A program made the position numbers and the translations under genes. Below the pieces are notes generated by a model. The model did not search any database, was not told the origin of the DNA, and was given only the letters and a program-made list of their open reading frames with translations. From contig NZ_JAASQL010000002.1 of assembly GCF_011762155.1 (NCBI RefSeq), positions 434,001-498,000 on the forward strand: 64,000 nucleotides of DNA, in the 5' to 3' direction. The stretch is from Wenyingzhuangia heitensis. Lineage in GTDB: Bacteria > Bacteroidota > Bacteroidia > Flavobacteriales > Flavobacteriaceae. Within the stretch, counting starts at the first letter, position 1. Every line of letters starts with the position of its first letter. Below, in pieces: positions 24,002 through 32,052 of the stretch.

Positions 24002-25122
24002 AATTGTAAATTAGGTATTAAACTTGCAGCTTCTTTCATTTTTGAATCTATAATTTTTGCGTAAATTTCTGTAGTCCTTAATTCTTTGTGTCCAAGTCTT
24101 TTAGATACGGTGTATATGTCTGCTCCGTTTTCTAATAATAGGACTGCATTTGTGTGTCTTGCACTGTGAAATGTTATGTGTTTTGTGATACCTGCCCTCA
24201 TGCACCATCTTAAAATTTCGGCATTAAAATGAGCTCCATATTTTAATCCTTTAAAAACTTTATCACTTGCGTTTCTTCTATGCCCTAACAGATTTCTTGC
24301 TTGATCAGAAATGTATAAATATTCAAGTCCATCGGTTTTTTTCTGTTTAAAAATAATTCTAAATGTATCATCTTCATCTCTAACTTCAGACCATACCATT
24401 TTATCAATATCACTCCAACGAATCCCCGTTAAACAACTGAAAATGAATGCGTTTTTTAATATTGGATATTTACATTCTGCATTTGTAAGATTTTGCAACT
24501 CATTATAAGTAAGATATTCACGAGTAGATTCAGCCATAGCAAAACTTTTAATTCTTTTAAGAATATTTGTCTCTATATAACCTTCTTCATAAGCGCTTTT
24601 TATAACTGCTTTAAATTTGTTAAAATATGAATACTTTGAATTTTGTGATAATGGAGTTCCACTTTTGGTTAAAGCATTTTTGTCTAAGTATTTTCTAAAT
24701 CCTTTAACAAACTCCTCATCTACATTTTCAAAAGTTAGAGATTGATTACAATAACGAGAAATATGCTTTTCTGCAGCATCCCAGTTATCATAGTTACTTT
24801 TACTATCGTAGCGCTCTTCTTTTAACTGATTGTAATAATTAAGAAAGCTTCTGTTACTTTTGTGAGAACTTTTTAAATTGAATTTACCTTGATAATATTC
24901 GGCTTTTCTAATCGCGAATATCTGTTCTGCTGTTTCAAGTGTTTCTTTATTTTCCTTCTTCTCTTTTTGAGTTTTAGGATCTAAAGTCAAATACATATCT
25001 AAATGTTCAAATTTACGATCATGTTTTTGTTTACCATGCTCATCTGTAATAGTCCCGTTGTAATATTCAATTGAAAGACTCTCTCTTCCTTTAAGTTTTT
25101 TTCTTCGTAAATGTATTTTCAT
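23998..25122 (-). CDS. tyrosine recombinase (integrase)
   Basis: A 374-residue site-specific integrase. An arm-binding N-terminus (MKIHLRRKKLKG) and SAM-like core-binding domain (about 90-190) precede the catalytic domain. Catalytic residues are visible: Arg235 (LTGIRWSD), Lys near 261 (FKQKKTDG), His319 and Arg322 (HSARHT), His345 (LGHK) and Tyr354 (TTEIYAKI). It should integrate and excise the mobile element, whose right end it marks. The gene reads toward the element interior from a promoter region carrying a 28-bp palindrome. Confidence 0.93.
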   Translation of the reverse strand: MKIHLRRKKLKGRESLSIEYYNGTITDEHGKQKHDRKFEHLDMYLTLDPKTQKEKKENKETLETAEQIFAIRKAEYYQGKFNLKSSHKSNRSFLNYYNQLKEERYDSKSNYDNWDAAEKHISRYCNQSLTFENVDEEFVKGFRKYLDKNALTKSGTPLSQNSKYSYFNKFKAVIKSAYEEGYIETNILKRIKSFAMAESTREYLTYNELQNLTNAECKYPILKNAFIFSCLTGIRWSDIDKMVWSEVRDEDDTFRIIFKQKKTDGLEYLYISDQARNLLGHRRNASDKVFKGLKYGAHFNAEILRWCMRAGITKHITFHSARHTNAVLLLENGADIYTVSKRLGHKELRTTEIYAKIIDSKMKEAASLIPNLQL

Positions 25123-25135
25123 ATAAAATTTCTTT

Positions 25136-25180
25136 TATCAGGTGTAATAAATTACACCTGATAATGTTATTGGGTGTAAT
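25136..25180. promoter_or_regulatory. 28-bp perfect palindrome plus half-site before int
   Basis: TATCAGGTGTAAT and its exact complement flank a central AA at 25136-25163. A third GGTGTAAT lies at 25173-25180. It is 14 bp upstream of the integrase start, so it is a candidate operator or integrase arm-binding site. The rest of the 186-bp gap to mnmE holds the repeat at 25268-25295. Confidence 0.65.
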
Positions 25181-25267
25181 TCAAGAGTAACAAAAGTAAT
25201 AATAAATGAAAAAAGATGAAAAACAACAATGGGTAAATATATTTAAACTACTGTTTTTTAGGTGTAT

Positions 25268-25295
25268 GTTTTCATTTATTAATATTTGTCTTCAT
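25268..25295 (-). repeat. 20-bp-periodic ATGAARAC repeat near mnmE end
   Basis: On the minus strand ATGAAGAC and ATGAAAAC are 20 bp apart, at the same spacing as the pair at 3290-3322 and with similar flanks. The copies face opposite ways across 22 kb. Confidence 0.3.
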
Positions 25296-25308
25296 GTATT
25301 TGTACAGA

Positions 25309-26700
25309 TTACTTCCCAATACAAAAATTCGCGAAAATATTCCCAAGCAAATCATCGTTAGTAACTTCACCAGTAATTAGTCCAAAATAGTATAAGGTTT
25401 CGCGAATATCAATTGCCATTAAGTCGCTAGAAACGTTATTTATAATAGCTTCATCAACTTTGTTAATTTCATTCAAAGCTTTTAGTAAAGCATCATAATG
25501 ACGTGAATTGGTTACAATAGTATCACTATTATTTAAAGCACCAATATTTACCATTTTAGTCAGCTCGTTGGTTAACGTTTCAATACCTAGTTTAGATTTT
25601 GCAGAAATAGAAATCAATTCAGGAATTTCTATTTTCAACTTTTCTAATTCTTCTTTAGATATGGTGTCAGCTTTATTTCCAATTACAACTAATTGTTTTA
25701 ATGGAAACTTATTTTTAATAGATGCCAACTCCGTTTTTATACTATAGATTTGATATTTTGTATCGGATAAATCAAACAAATAAATTACAACTTGTGCTTG
25801 TGTTATTTTTTCGAATGTTTTCTGAATACCAATACTTTCCACTACATCTTTAGTTTCTCTAATTCCAGCAGTATCTATAAAACGATAAGCAACACCGTCA
25901 ATAATAATTTCATCTTCAATAGTATCGCGTGTAGTACCTGCAATGTCTGATACAATGGCACGTTCTTCATTTAACAATGCATTTAAAAGGGTAGATTTTC
26001 CTACGTTAGGTTCTCCTACAATAGCTACAGGAATCCCATTTTTAATAACATTTCCAACAGCAAAAGAGTCTATCAATCGTTTTAAAACTAGCTGAATTCT
26101 TGCTACCAAATTTTTAAATTCAGTTCTATCGGCAAATTCAACATCTTCTTCAGCAAAATCTAATTCCAATTCTATCAAAGAAGCAAAATTGATTAATTGA
26201 TCTCTTAACAACTGAATTTCGTTAGAAAAGCCACCACGCATTTGTTGCATAGCTACTTGGTGAGAGGCTTCTGAATCTGAAGAAATTAAATCTGCTACAG
26301 CTTCTGCTTGACTTAAATCTAATTTTCCGTTCATAAATGCACGTAAAGTAAACTCTCCAGCATCAGCCATTCTAGCTCCTTGTTGTAAAAGAATCTGAAT
26401 AATTTCTTGCTGAATATATAAAGAACCGTGACAAGAAATTTCAATAGTGTCTTCTCCTGTATATGAATGTGGATTTTTAAAAACAGACACCAATACTTGA
26501 TCAATAATTCTACTTTGATGTACAAAATGTCCTAAATGTAACGTATGAGATTTTTGTTCTAGCAAAGATTTATTTTCTTTAATAGAAACAAAACAATCAT
26601 TTGCAATTTTAATGGCATCAGGTCCAGACAAACGAATTACAGCAATAGCTCCAACTCCAGAAGCGGTTGCTAAAGCAACTATGGTATCTTTTAAAATCAT
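25309..26700 (-). CDS. mnmE: tRNA modification GTPase MnmE
   Basis: A 463-residue MnmE, which with MnmG adds the carboxymethylaminomethyl group at U34 of certain tRNAs. The N-terminal folate-binding domain (DTIVALATASGVGAIAVIRLSG, shown by its ends DTIVALATA and VIRLSG) is followed by a helical domain. The inserted G domain has G1 GEPNVGKS (229-236), G3 DTAGIRE and G4 NKAD. The C-terminal FCIGK ending is intact. It is a housekeeping gene whose 3' end borders the mobile element, and so marks the island edge. Confidence 0.97.
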   Translation of the reverse strand: MILKDTIVALATASGVGAIAVIRLSGPDAIKIANDCFVSIKENKSLLEQKSHTLHLGHFVHQSRIIDQVLVSVFKNPHSYTGEDTIEISCHGSLYIQQEIIQILLQQGARMADAGEFTLRAFMNGKLDLSQAEAVADLISSDSEASHQVAMQQMRGGFSNEIQLLRDQLINFASLIELELDFAEEDVEFADRTEFKNLVARIQLVLKRLIDSFAVGNVIKNGIPVAIVGEPNVGKSTLLNALLNEERAIVSDIAGTTRDTIEDEIIIDGVAYRFIDTAGIRETKDVVESIGIQKTFEKITQAQVVIYLFDLSDTKYQIYSIKTELASIKNKFPLKQLVVIGNKADTISKEELEKLKIEIPELISISAKSKLGIETLTNELTKMVNIGALNNSDTIVTNSRHYDALLKALNEINKVDEAIINNVSSDLMAIDIRETLYYFGLITGEVTNDDLLGNIFANFCIGK

Positions 26701-27004
26701 ACTACAAATGTAGGTATAGTTCTTAAAGTTTCAAGCATTCACTTTAAATAATCAATAAGGTAAAAGCTGAATAAATCTTGTTCTTAATTTAAGTTTTATA
26801 TGTTTTAAGGTTGTTTTTATTGGTAAAAAAATAATGTTAAGTTGTTTTTTTTGTGAAATATGTGTTTTTAGCCTTGTTTTGGTCAAATTAGTATTTATAT
26901 AAAAAAGGAATATCATTTATTTTTGCCTGCTATACAGGTGTATACGCTAAGTTGTAATGACACAACCTAATTATAGACCTGTTTTAAAGTCAAAAAATGT
27001 AAAA
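26701..27004. promoter_or_regulatory. divergent intergenic region with promoter of first sulfatase
   Basis: This gap of about 300 bp separates mnmE from the sulfatase and has no gene. A TATTTTTG match to the Bacteroidota -7 box lies at 26918-26925, 80 bp before the sulfatase start. I see no convincing -33 element. Confidence 0.4.
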
Positions 27005-29014
27005 ATGATTAAAAACACTTTTATAATTTCCTGCTTAATAGCTTTAAGTAGTTCTATGTACGCACAAACAAACAATACAAGACCTAATGTGGTGGTTATA
27101 TTGGCTGATGATTTAGGTTATGCTGATGTTGGATTTAATAGAGCAATAGATTATCCATCAGAAAAGGGGATTATACCCACACCGCAATTAGATGCTTTGG
27201 CAAATAATGGAATTATATGTACCAATGGTCATGTTGCTCATCCATTTTGTGGTCCTAGTAGAGCTGCTTTAATGACAGGAGTACAGCCCAATAGAATTGG
27301 AGCGCAGTACAATTTGCCTAATGATATTACTTCTCCTTTAGGTATTCCTGTAGAGGAAACTTATTTTTCGACCATTTTACAAAACAAGAATTACAATACT
27401 GCAGCTTTTGGTAAATGGCATTTAGGATTTACCGAAGGAAAATATCAACCTTTAGATAGAGGATTTGATGAGTTTTTTGGTTTTTTAGGAGGAGGAAAAC
27501 CCTATACACAAAGGCAGTATGATAATACATTTTACAAATGGAGTCATTCAAATTCTAATCATGCAGATAAATACAACGATCCAAATCAATGGAACGAAGC
27601 AAAGGGAACAATTACCAATGAATATCAAGATCCTTTGCAGAGAAACAGGGCTTATGTAGATAGAAAAGAATTTGGATTAGATGAATATTTAACGGATGTT
27701 TTAACAGACGAGGCAATTAGCTTTATTGCTGATAAATCTACACAAACAGCTCCTTTTTTTGTTTATATGGCCTACAATGCACCACATACTCCTTTAGAAG
27801 CTCCTGCAGATGAAATTGCACAATTTAAAATAGACAATCCTAATTTTGAAACTTTGGTTAGAAATAGTGATTACTTAAAAGAAGCAGGAGGGTATGAGTT
27901 AGATAAAGTGGAAGGAGAATTGAAAAAAGAAACGAGCTACAATTATAATTCTTTATCTCAACAAGAAAAAGATGAGAAAGTTGCTGCTTATAGAAATAAT
28001 CTGTTAGACGAATACACAGAAAATAGAATTATATATGCTACCATGGTTGCTAATATGGACAGAAATATTGGTAGAATTGTAGCAGAATTAAAAAAAGATA
28101 TGGATGTGTTTAACAATACCGTTATTATATTTTTAAGTGATAATGGAGGTTATACATATAGCAAGGGTGCAGTAAATCATCCACTTTTTGCATTAAAAGG
28201 AAGTATTTTTGACGGTGGACACAAAGTGCCTTTCTTTGTGCATTGGCCTAATAAAATAAGAAGTAATAGTCATTATAAATACCAAATAAGTTCTTTAGAT
28301 TTATATCCAACATTGGTAGATCTAGCAGGTGGTTCTATTCCATCGGGTAAAAAATTAGATGGAAAATCTTTTATGGATAAGTTAATTGCTGGTGAGGAGC
28401 TAAGACCCAATGATCCATTATATGTATTAAGACCTTTAAATGGATTTCATGCAATTTCTATTCATTCAAACCCATATAAAGCTGTAAAAAGATCTAAAAA
28501 CTCTAAATGGGAACTGTATAATATAGAATTAGATCCTGGAGAAACAACTAATATTGCAAATAGCGAACCCAATGGTGATGGTATTTTAGAAGGTTTAAAA
28601 AACAAAGGAATTACTTATGTAAAAGAATTTAAAGATGTAAAACCTTCTTGGTTTGATCATGAACGTAACGGAGGACATCCGCACAGAACTTTGTGGTTTG
28701 ATACCCAAGAACTACCTCAGTACGATGCTGCTTTTGGTTCTGATGAATTGGTCTTAGGATTGGATCAAGTTTTTAATGATTTGTTTCATGTTTACCCTAA
28801 TCCTACAAGTAATTATGTACATGTGAATTTTGATATTTCTGTAAAAAAAATAGAATTAGAAATTTTATCTATAGATGGAAAATCTATTAAAAAAGTAGAT
28901 GTTTCTAATCATTTGTTACCTAAAATAGATGTATCAGATTTGCAAACAGGGAGCTATATTTTAAGAATTAAAACAAGTGATAATTTTGCTGTAGAAAAAA
29001 TTGTAAAATTATAA
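27005..29014 (+). CDS. secreted family S1 sulfatase with type IX sorting domain
   Basis: A 669-residue sulfatase from the ATG at 27005, chosen because the signal peptide (MIKNTFIISCLIALSSSMYAQ begins there) fits; an upstream ATG at 26957 would add 16 residues before it. RPNVVVILADDLG supplies metal ligands. CGPSRAALMTG carries the Cys (about residue 82) converted to formylglycine, and GKWHLG is the second signature. The last about 80 residues (VYPNPTSNYVHVNF ... GSYILRI) are a type A type IX sorting domain, so it should be secreted or anchored on the cell surface. It removes sulfate from an algal polysaccharide; the substrate is unknown. A close paralogue follows. Confidence 0.92.
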   Translation: MIKNTFIISCLIALSSSMYAQTNNTRPNVVVILADDLGYADVGFNRAIDYPSEKGIIPTPQLDALANNGIICTNGHVAHPFCGPSRAALMTGVQPNRIGAQYNLPNDITSPLGIPVEETYFSTILQNKNYNTAAFGKWHLGFTEGKYQPLDRGFDEFFGFLGGGKPYTQRQYDNTFYKWSHSNSNHADKYNDPNQWNEAKGTITNEYQDPLQRNRAYVDRKEFGLDEYLTDVLTDEAISFIADKSTQTAPFFVYMAYNAPHTPLEAPADEIAQFKIDNPNFETLVRNSDYLKEAGGYELDKVEGELKKETSYNYNSLSQQEKDEKVAAYRNNLLDEYTENRIIYATMVANMDRNIGRIVAELKKDMDVFNNTVIIFLSDNGGYTYSKGAVNHPLFALKGSIFDGGHKVPFFVHWPNKIRSNSHYKYQISSLDLYPTLVDLAGGSIPSGKKLDGKSFMDKLIAGEELRPNDPLYVLRPLNGFHAISIHSNPYKAVKRSKNSKWELYNIELDPGETTNIANSEPNGDGILEGLKNKGITYVKEFKDVKPSWFDHERNGGHPHRTLWFDTQELPQYDAAFGSDELVLGLDQVFNDLFHVYPNPTSNYVHVNFDISVKKIELEILSIDGKSIKKVDVSNHLLPKIDVSDLQTGSYILRIKTSDNFAVEKIVKL

Positions 29015-29142
29015 AGTTCCCAAAAAAGAAACTACAAAATAATCTGTTTACTTACTGCTACTAGGCGTAAAATAATAATAGTTTGGTGTTTTTTAACTTA
29101 TATAAAGTCAAAATAATACTACGTAAATAAAAGGTTATATTT

Positions 29143-29150
29143 TAGTTTTG
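29143..29150 (+). promoter_or_regulatory. possible -7 box of second sulfatase
   Basis: TAGTTTTG matches the Bacteroidota TAnnTTTG -7 element 66 bp before the start at 29216. No matching -33 element is clear in this 201-bp gap. Confidence 0.3.
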
Positions 29151-29215
29151 TTTCCTAGTTTGCAAGCTATATCTCATAAAAATTAGAATCTTTATTTATA
29201 TAAAAACACAAAGTT

Positions 29216-30835
29216 ATGTTTCATAAAAAATTAACAATCCTTTTAGTATTACTTACTGCTATTACTTCTTTTTCTCAAACAAAAGGTACAAGACCTAATG
29301 TAATCGTTATTCTTGCAGATGATTTAGGATATGGTGATGTGGGATTTAATAGAACAGCAGATTTTCCAAAAGATAGAGGTGTCATTCCAACTCCTGAATT
29401 GGATAAACTAGCAAATCAAGGAATTATTTGTAAAAATGCTCACGTAGCTCATCCTTTTTGCGGACCAAGTAGAGTGGCTTTGTTAACAGGTATGATGCCT
29501 CACAGAATTGGAGCACAATACAATTTACCTAATAATATTAAATCTCCATTAGGAGTTGCAACAGATCAAACTTATTTTGCAAAAGTACTGCAAGATGCAA
29601 ACTACAATACTGCAGCTTTTGGAAAGTGGCATTTAGGATTTGCTGAAGGAAAATATCAACCTTTAGACAGAGGTTTTGATTATTTCTTTGGGTTTTTAGG
29701 AGGAGGAAAAAATTATTTTGAGCGTGAGTATGAAGATGCTTTTTACAGAAGACAAGATTCTAAAAATCCTGTAATAAATGAGTATCAAGATCCATTGCAA
29801 AGAAATAGAACTTATGTTGATAGAAATGAATTTGATAAAGATGATTATTTAACAGATGTATTAACAAATGATGCTATAAATTACATTCAAAAAAACAAAT
29901 CAAAAGAAAACCCTTTTATGATGTATTTGGCATACAACGCACCACATACACCTTTACAGGCTCCTGCTGATGAAATAGCAAAATTTAAAGAAAACAATCC
30001 AAACTTTGAAAAACTAATTAGAAATAGTCCATATATTTTAAACTCTAGAGCTGTAGAAAAACAAAAGAATCCAGAAAAAAAAGCTGCATTGATAGAAAAG
30101 TTTGTACAGGCTCGTATTACCTATGCAACTATGGTCACAAATTTAGATACCAATGTAGGAAAATTAGTTGCTGAATTAAAAAAAGATAAAGAAGTATACA
30201 ACAATACTATCATTGTGTTTTTAAGCGATAATGGAGGATATACATATAGTAAAGGAGCTGTTAATTATCCGTTATATGCTTTAAAAGGAAGTGTTTTTGA
30301 AGGAGGACACAAAGTGCCTATGTTTGTACATTGGCCTAATAAAATTAAAAAAACAAGCATATATCCTTATCAAATTAGTGCTTTAGATTTGTATCCTACA
30401 TTGTCTCAATTAGCAGGAGCTAAAATACCTTCTAAAAAAGTGTTAGATGGTTCTTATTTTATGGATGCTATAATTGCAAATAAAGAAATTAGACCAAATG
30501 ATGCACTGTTAATTTTAAGACCTCAAAACGGATTTCATAATGCATCTGTAATAGCTTACCCTTGGAAAGTTGTAAAAACTGGAGGAAATGGTAAATGGAA
30601 ATTATTTGATATTGAAAAAGATCCAGGAGAACAGCATGATAAAAGTGAAACAGGTGCTAATGCAACTAAAACCATAGAAAGTTTAGCTAGTAAGGGATAC
30701 AATTTAGTAAAAGAATTTAAAGATGTAAAACCCGCTTGGTTTGATCATGAGAGAGGAGAAGGACATCCACATAGAAAATTGTGGTTTACAACACAACAAT
30801 TGCCTCAATATGATAAAACATTTAAAACAAATTAA
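29216..30835 (+). CDS. family S1 sulfatase, no sorting domain
   Basis: A 539-residue paralogue of the preceding gene, alike over the whole catalytic region: RPNVIVILADDLGYGDVGF, HPFCGPSRVALLTG with the modified Cys at about 82, and AFGKWHLGFAEGKYQPLDR. A signal peptide ends at SFSQ. It lacks the type IX C-terminal domain and the extra about 55-residue insertion seen in the first enzyme near residues 170-195 and 290-330, so it should stay in the periplasm. The pair may act on the same sulfated sugar at different stages. Confidence 0.92.
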   Translation: MFHKKLTILLVLLTAITSFSQTKGTRPNVIVILADDLGYGDVGFNRTADFPKDRGVIPTPELDKLANQGIICKNAHVAHPFCGPSRVALLTGMMPHRIGAQYNLPNNIKSPLGVATDQTYFAKVLQDANYNTAAFGKWHLGFAEGKYQPLDRGFDYFFGFLGGGKNYFEREYEDAFYRRQDSKNPVINEYQDPLQRNRTYVDRNEFDKDDYLTDVLTNDAINYIQKNKSKENPFMMYLAYNAPHTPLQAPADEIAKFKENNPNFEKLIRNSPYILNSRAVEKQKNPEKKAALIEKFVQARITYATMVTNLDTNVGKLVAELKKDKEVYNNTIIVFLSDNGGYTYSKGAVNYPLYALKGSVFEGGHKVPMFVHWPNKIKKTSIYPYQISALDLYPTLSQLAGAKIPSKKVLDGSYFMDAIIANKEIRPNDALLILRPQNGFHNASVIAYPWKVVKTGGNGKWKLFDIEKDPGEQHDKSETGANATKTIESLASKGYNLVKEFKDVKPAWFDHERGEGHPHRKLWFTTQQLPQYDKTFKTN

Positions 30836-30868
30836 TTGTTTACATTAACCATACAACTAACTTATTCT

Positions 30869-30908
30869 AAAAAAAGGAACAGCTATTTAAATAGCTGTTC
30901 CTTTTTTT
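30869..30908. terminator. bidirectional terminator, 40-bp palindrome
   Basis: GGAACAGCTATTT and its exact complement are flanked by seven A and seven T residues. It serves the convergent sulfatase and aldo/keto reductase genes. Confidence 0.85.
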
Positions 30909-30964
30909 AGAACTTGTGTATAGGTAATTTTATTAAAATAATTTTTCCTGTTTTAATTCTATTT

Positions 30965-31981
30965 TTAGGCTTTTAGGACATTGTCAATTAAAACAATTTC
31001 ATCTTTGGTAAAAAATGTATTTTGAGTGGCTAGTACATTTTCTTCTAATTGACCTGGACTACTTGCTCCTACCAAAACTGTTGTTACTGCTGGCTGAGTT
31101 AAAATCCACGCAATTGCCATTTGAGATAATTTTTGACCTCTGTTTAATGCAATTTCATTCAGTTTCTGAATGGTATCAATTGTTTTAGGAATTGCATCTG
31201 CCTGTAAATAGGTGTTGTTTTTAGATGCTCTAGAACCTTCTGGAATCCCTTTTAAATATTTATCTGTTAACAAACCTTGTGCTAAAGGAGAAAAAACAAT
31301 GGAACCTATTTTTTGTTCTAAAAGTGTAGGGAATAGTTCTTTTTCTTCTGCACGTTCTAGCATAGAATATTTAGATTGATGAATTAACACAGGAGTTCCT
31401 AAATCTTTTAATATTTTTTGTGCTTTAATAGTATCTTGGGGAGAATAGCGAGACAAGCCAATATACAATGCTTTTCCTTGTTTAACCATCAAATCTAAGG
31501 CATGCATTGTTTCTTCTAATGGAGTATCTGCATCAGGTCTGTGGTGGTAAAAAACATCTACATAATCTAAGCCCATACGTTGTAAGCTTTGATCTAAACT
31601 AGCTGTTAAATATTTTTTAGAACCATTGTTTCCATAAGGACCTGGCCACATATCAAAACCAGCTTTAGAGGCAATAAATAATTCATCTCTATGGTCGGCA
31701 AAATCTTTTTTAAGAATACGTCCAAAATTTTCTTCGGCACTACCATAGGGAGGTCCGTAATTATTAGCCAAATCCAAATGAGTAATCCCTAAATCAAATG
31801 CCTTTTTTAGAATGTTTCTAGCGTTTTCAAAAGAATCATAAAAACCAAAGTTATGCCAAAGCCCTAAAGATATTTTGGGTAATAAGATTCCACTGTTACC
31901 ACAACGATTGTATTCCATTGTATTATATCTTTCAGGATTGGGTAAATAGGGAGTGGGATTAGATTTGTCGTTAATGTTCAT
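30965..31981 (-). CDS. aldo/keto reductase, YghZ/glyceraldehyde 3-phosphate reductase-like
   Basis: A 338-residue NADPH-dependent aldo/keto reductase. It has the family start YNRCGNSGILLPKISLGLW, the catalytic Asp/Tyr in HLDLANNYGPPYGSAEENFG, the Lys in FIASKAG, the His in VFYHHRPD and the cofactor site near VLVGASSPGQLEENV. The WHNFG and GPYGNNGSKKYL segments match the YghZ group, which reduces L-glyceraldehyde 3-phosphate and other short aldehydes. The substrate here is not certain. Confidence 0.85.
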   Translation of the reverse strand: MNINDKSNPTPYLPNPERYNTMEYNRCGNSGILLPKISLGLWHNFGFYDSFENARNILKKAFDLGITHLDLANNYGPPYGSAEENFGRILKKDFADHRDELFIASKAGFDMWPGPYGNNGSKKYLTASLDQSLQRMGLDYVDVFYHHRPDADTPLEETMHALDLMVKQGKALYIGLSRYSPQDTIKAQKILKDLGTPVLIHQSKYSMLERAEEKELFPTLLEQKIGSIVFSPLAQGLLTDKYLKGIPEGSRASKNNTYLQADAIPKTIDTIQKLNEIALNRGQKLSQMAIAWILTQPAVTTVLVGASSPGQLEENVLATQNTFFTKDEIVLIDNVLKA

Positions 31982-32052
31982 ATAAAAAATGAGTTTTAAA
32001 GTTTAAAAGTACAAAAGGATCTATAGAAAACGATATACTATTTGCAATCAAT

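Larger units (their letters stand above)
14830..25180. mobile_element. putative integrated mobilizable element (IME)
   Basis: The segment has an excisionase-like gene at one end and a tyrosine integrase at the other. Between them are replication-type genes, mobC and relaxase genes, a structured RNA candidate, exported cargo and an IS256 copy. It has no conjugation machinery (no T4SS or coupling protein seen), so it would be mobilised in trans. The ends are approximate; no long direct repeat was found. The element lies between hsdR and the 3' end of mnmE. Confidence 0.7.

Noticed and set aside
25309-25360. mnmE 3' end as the integration core site
   Set aside because: No copy of this sequence was seen at the left end of the element; a boundary outside the window remains possible.
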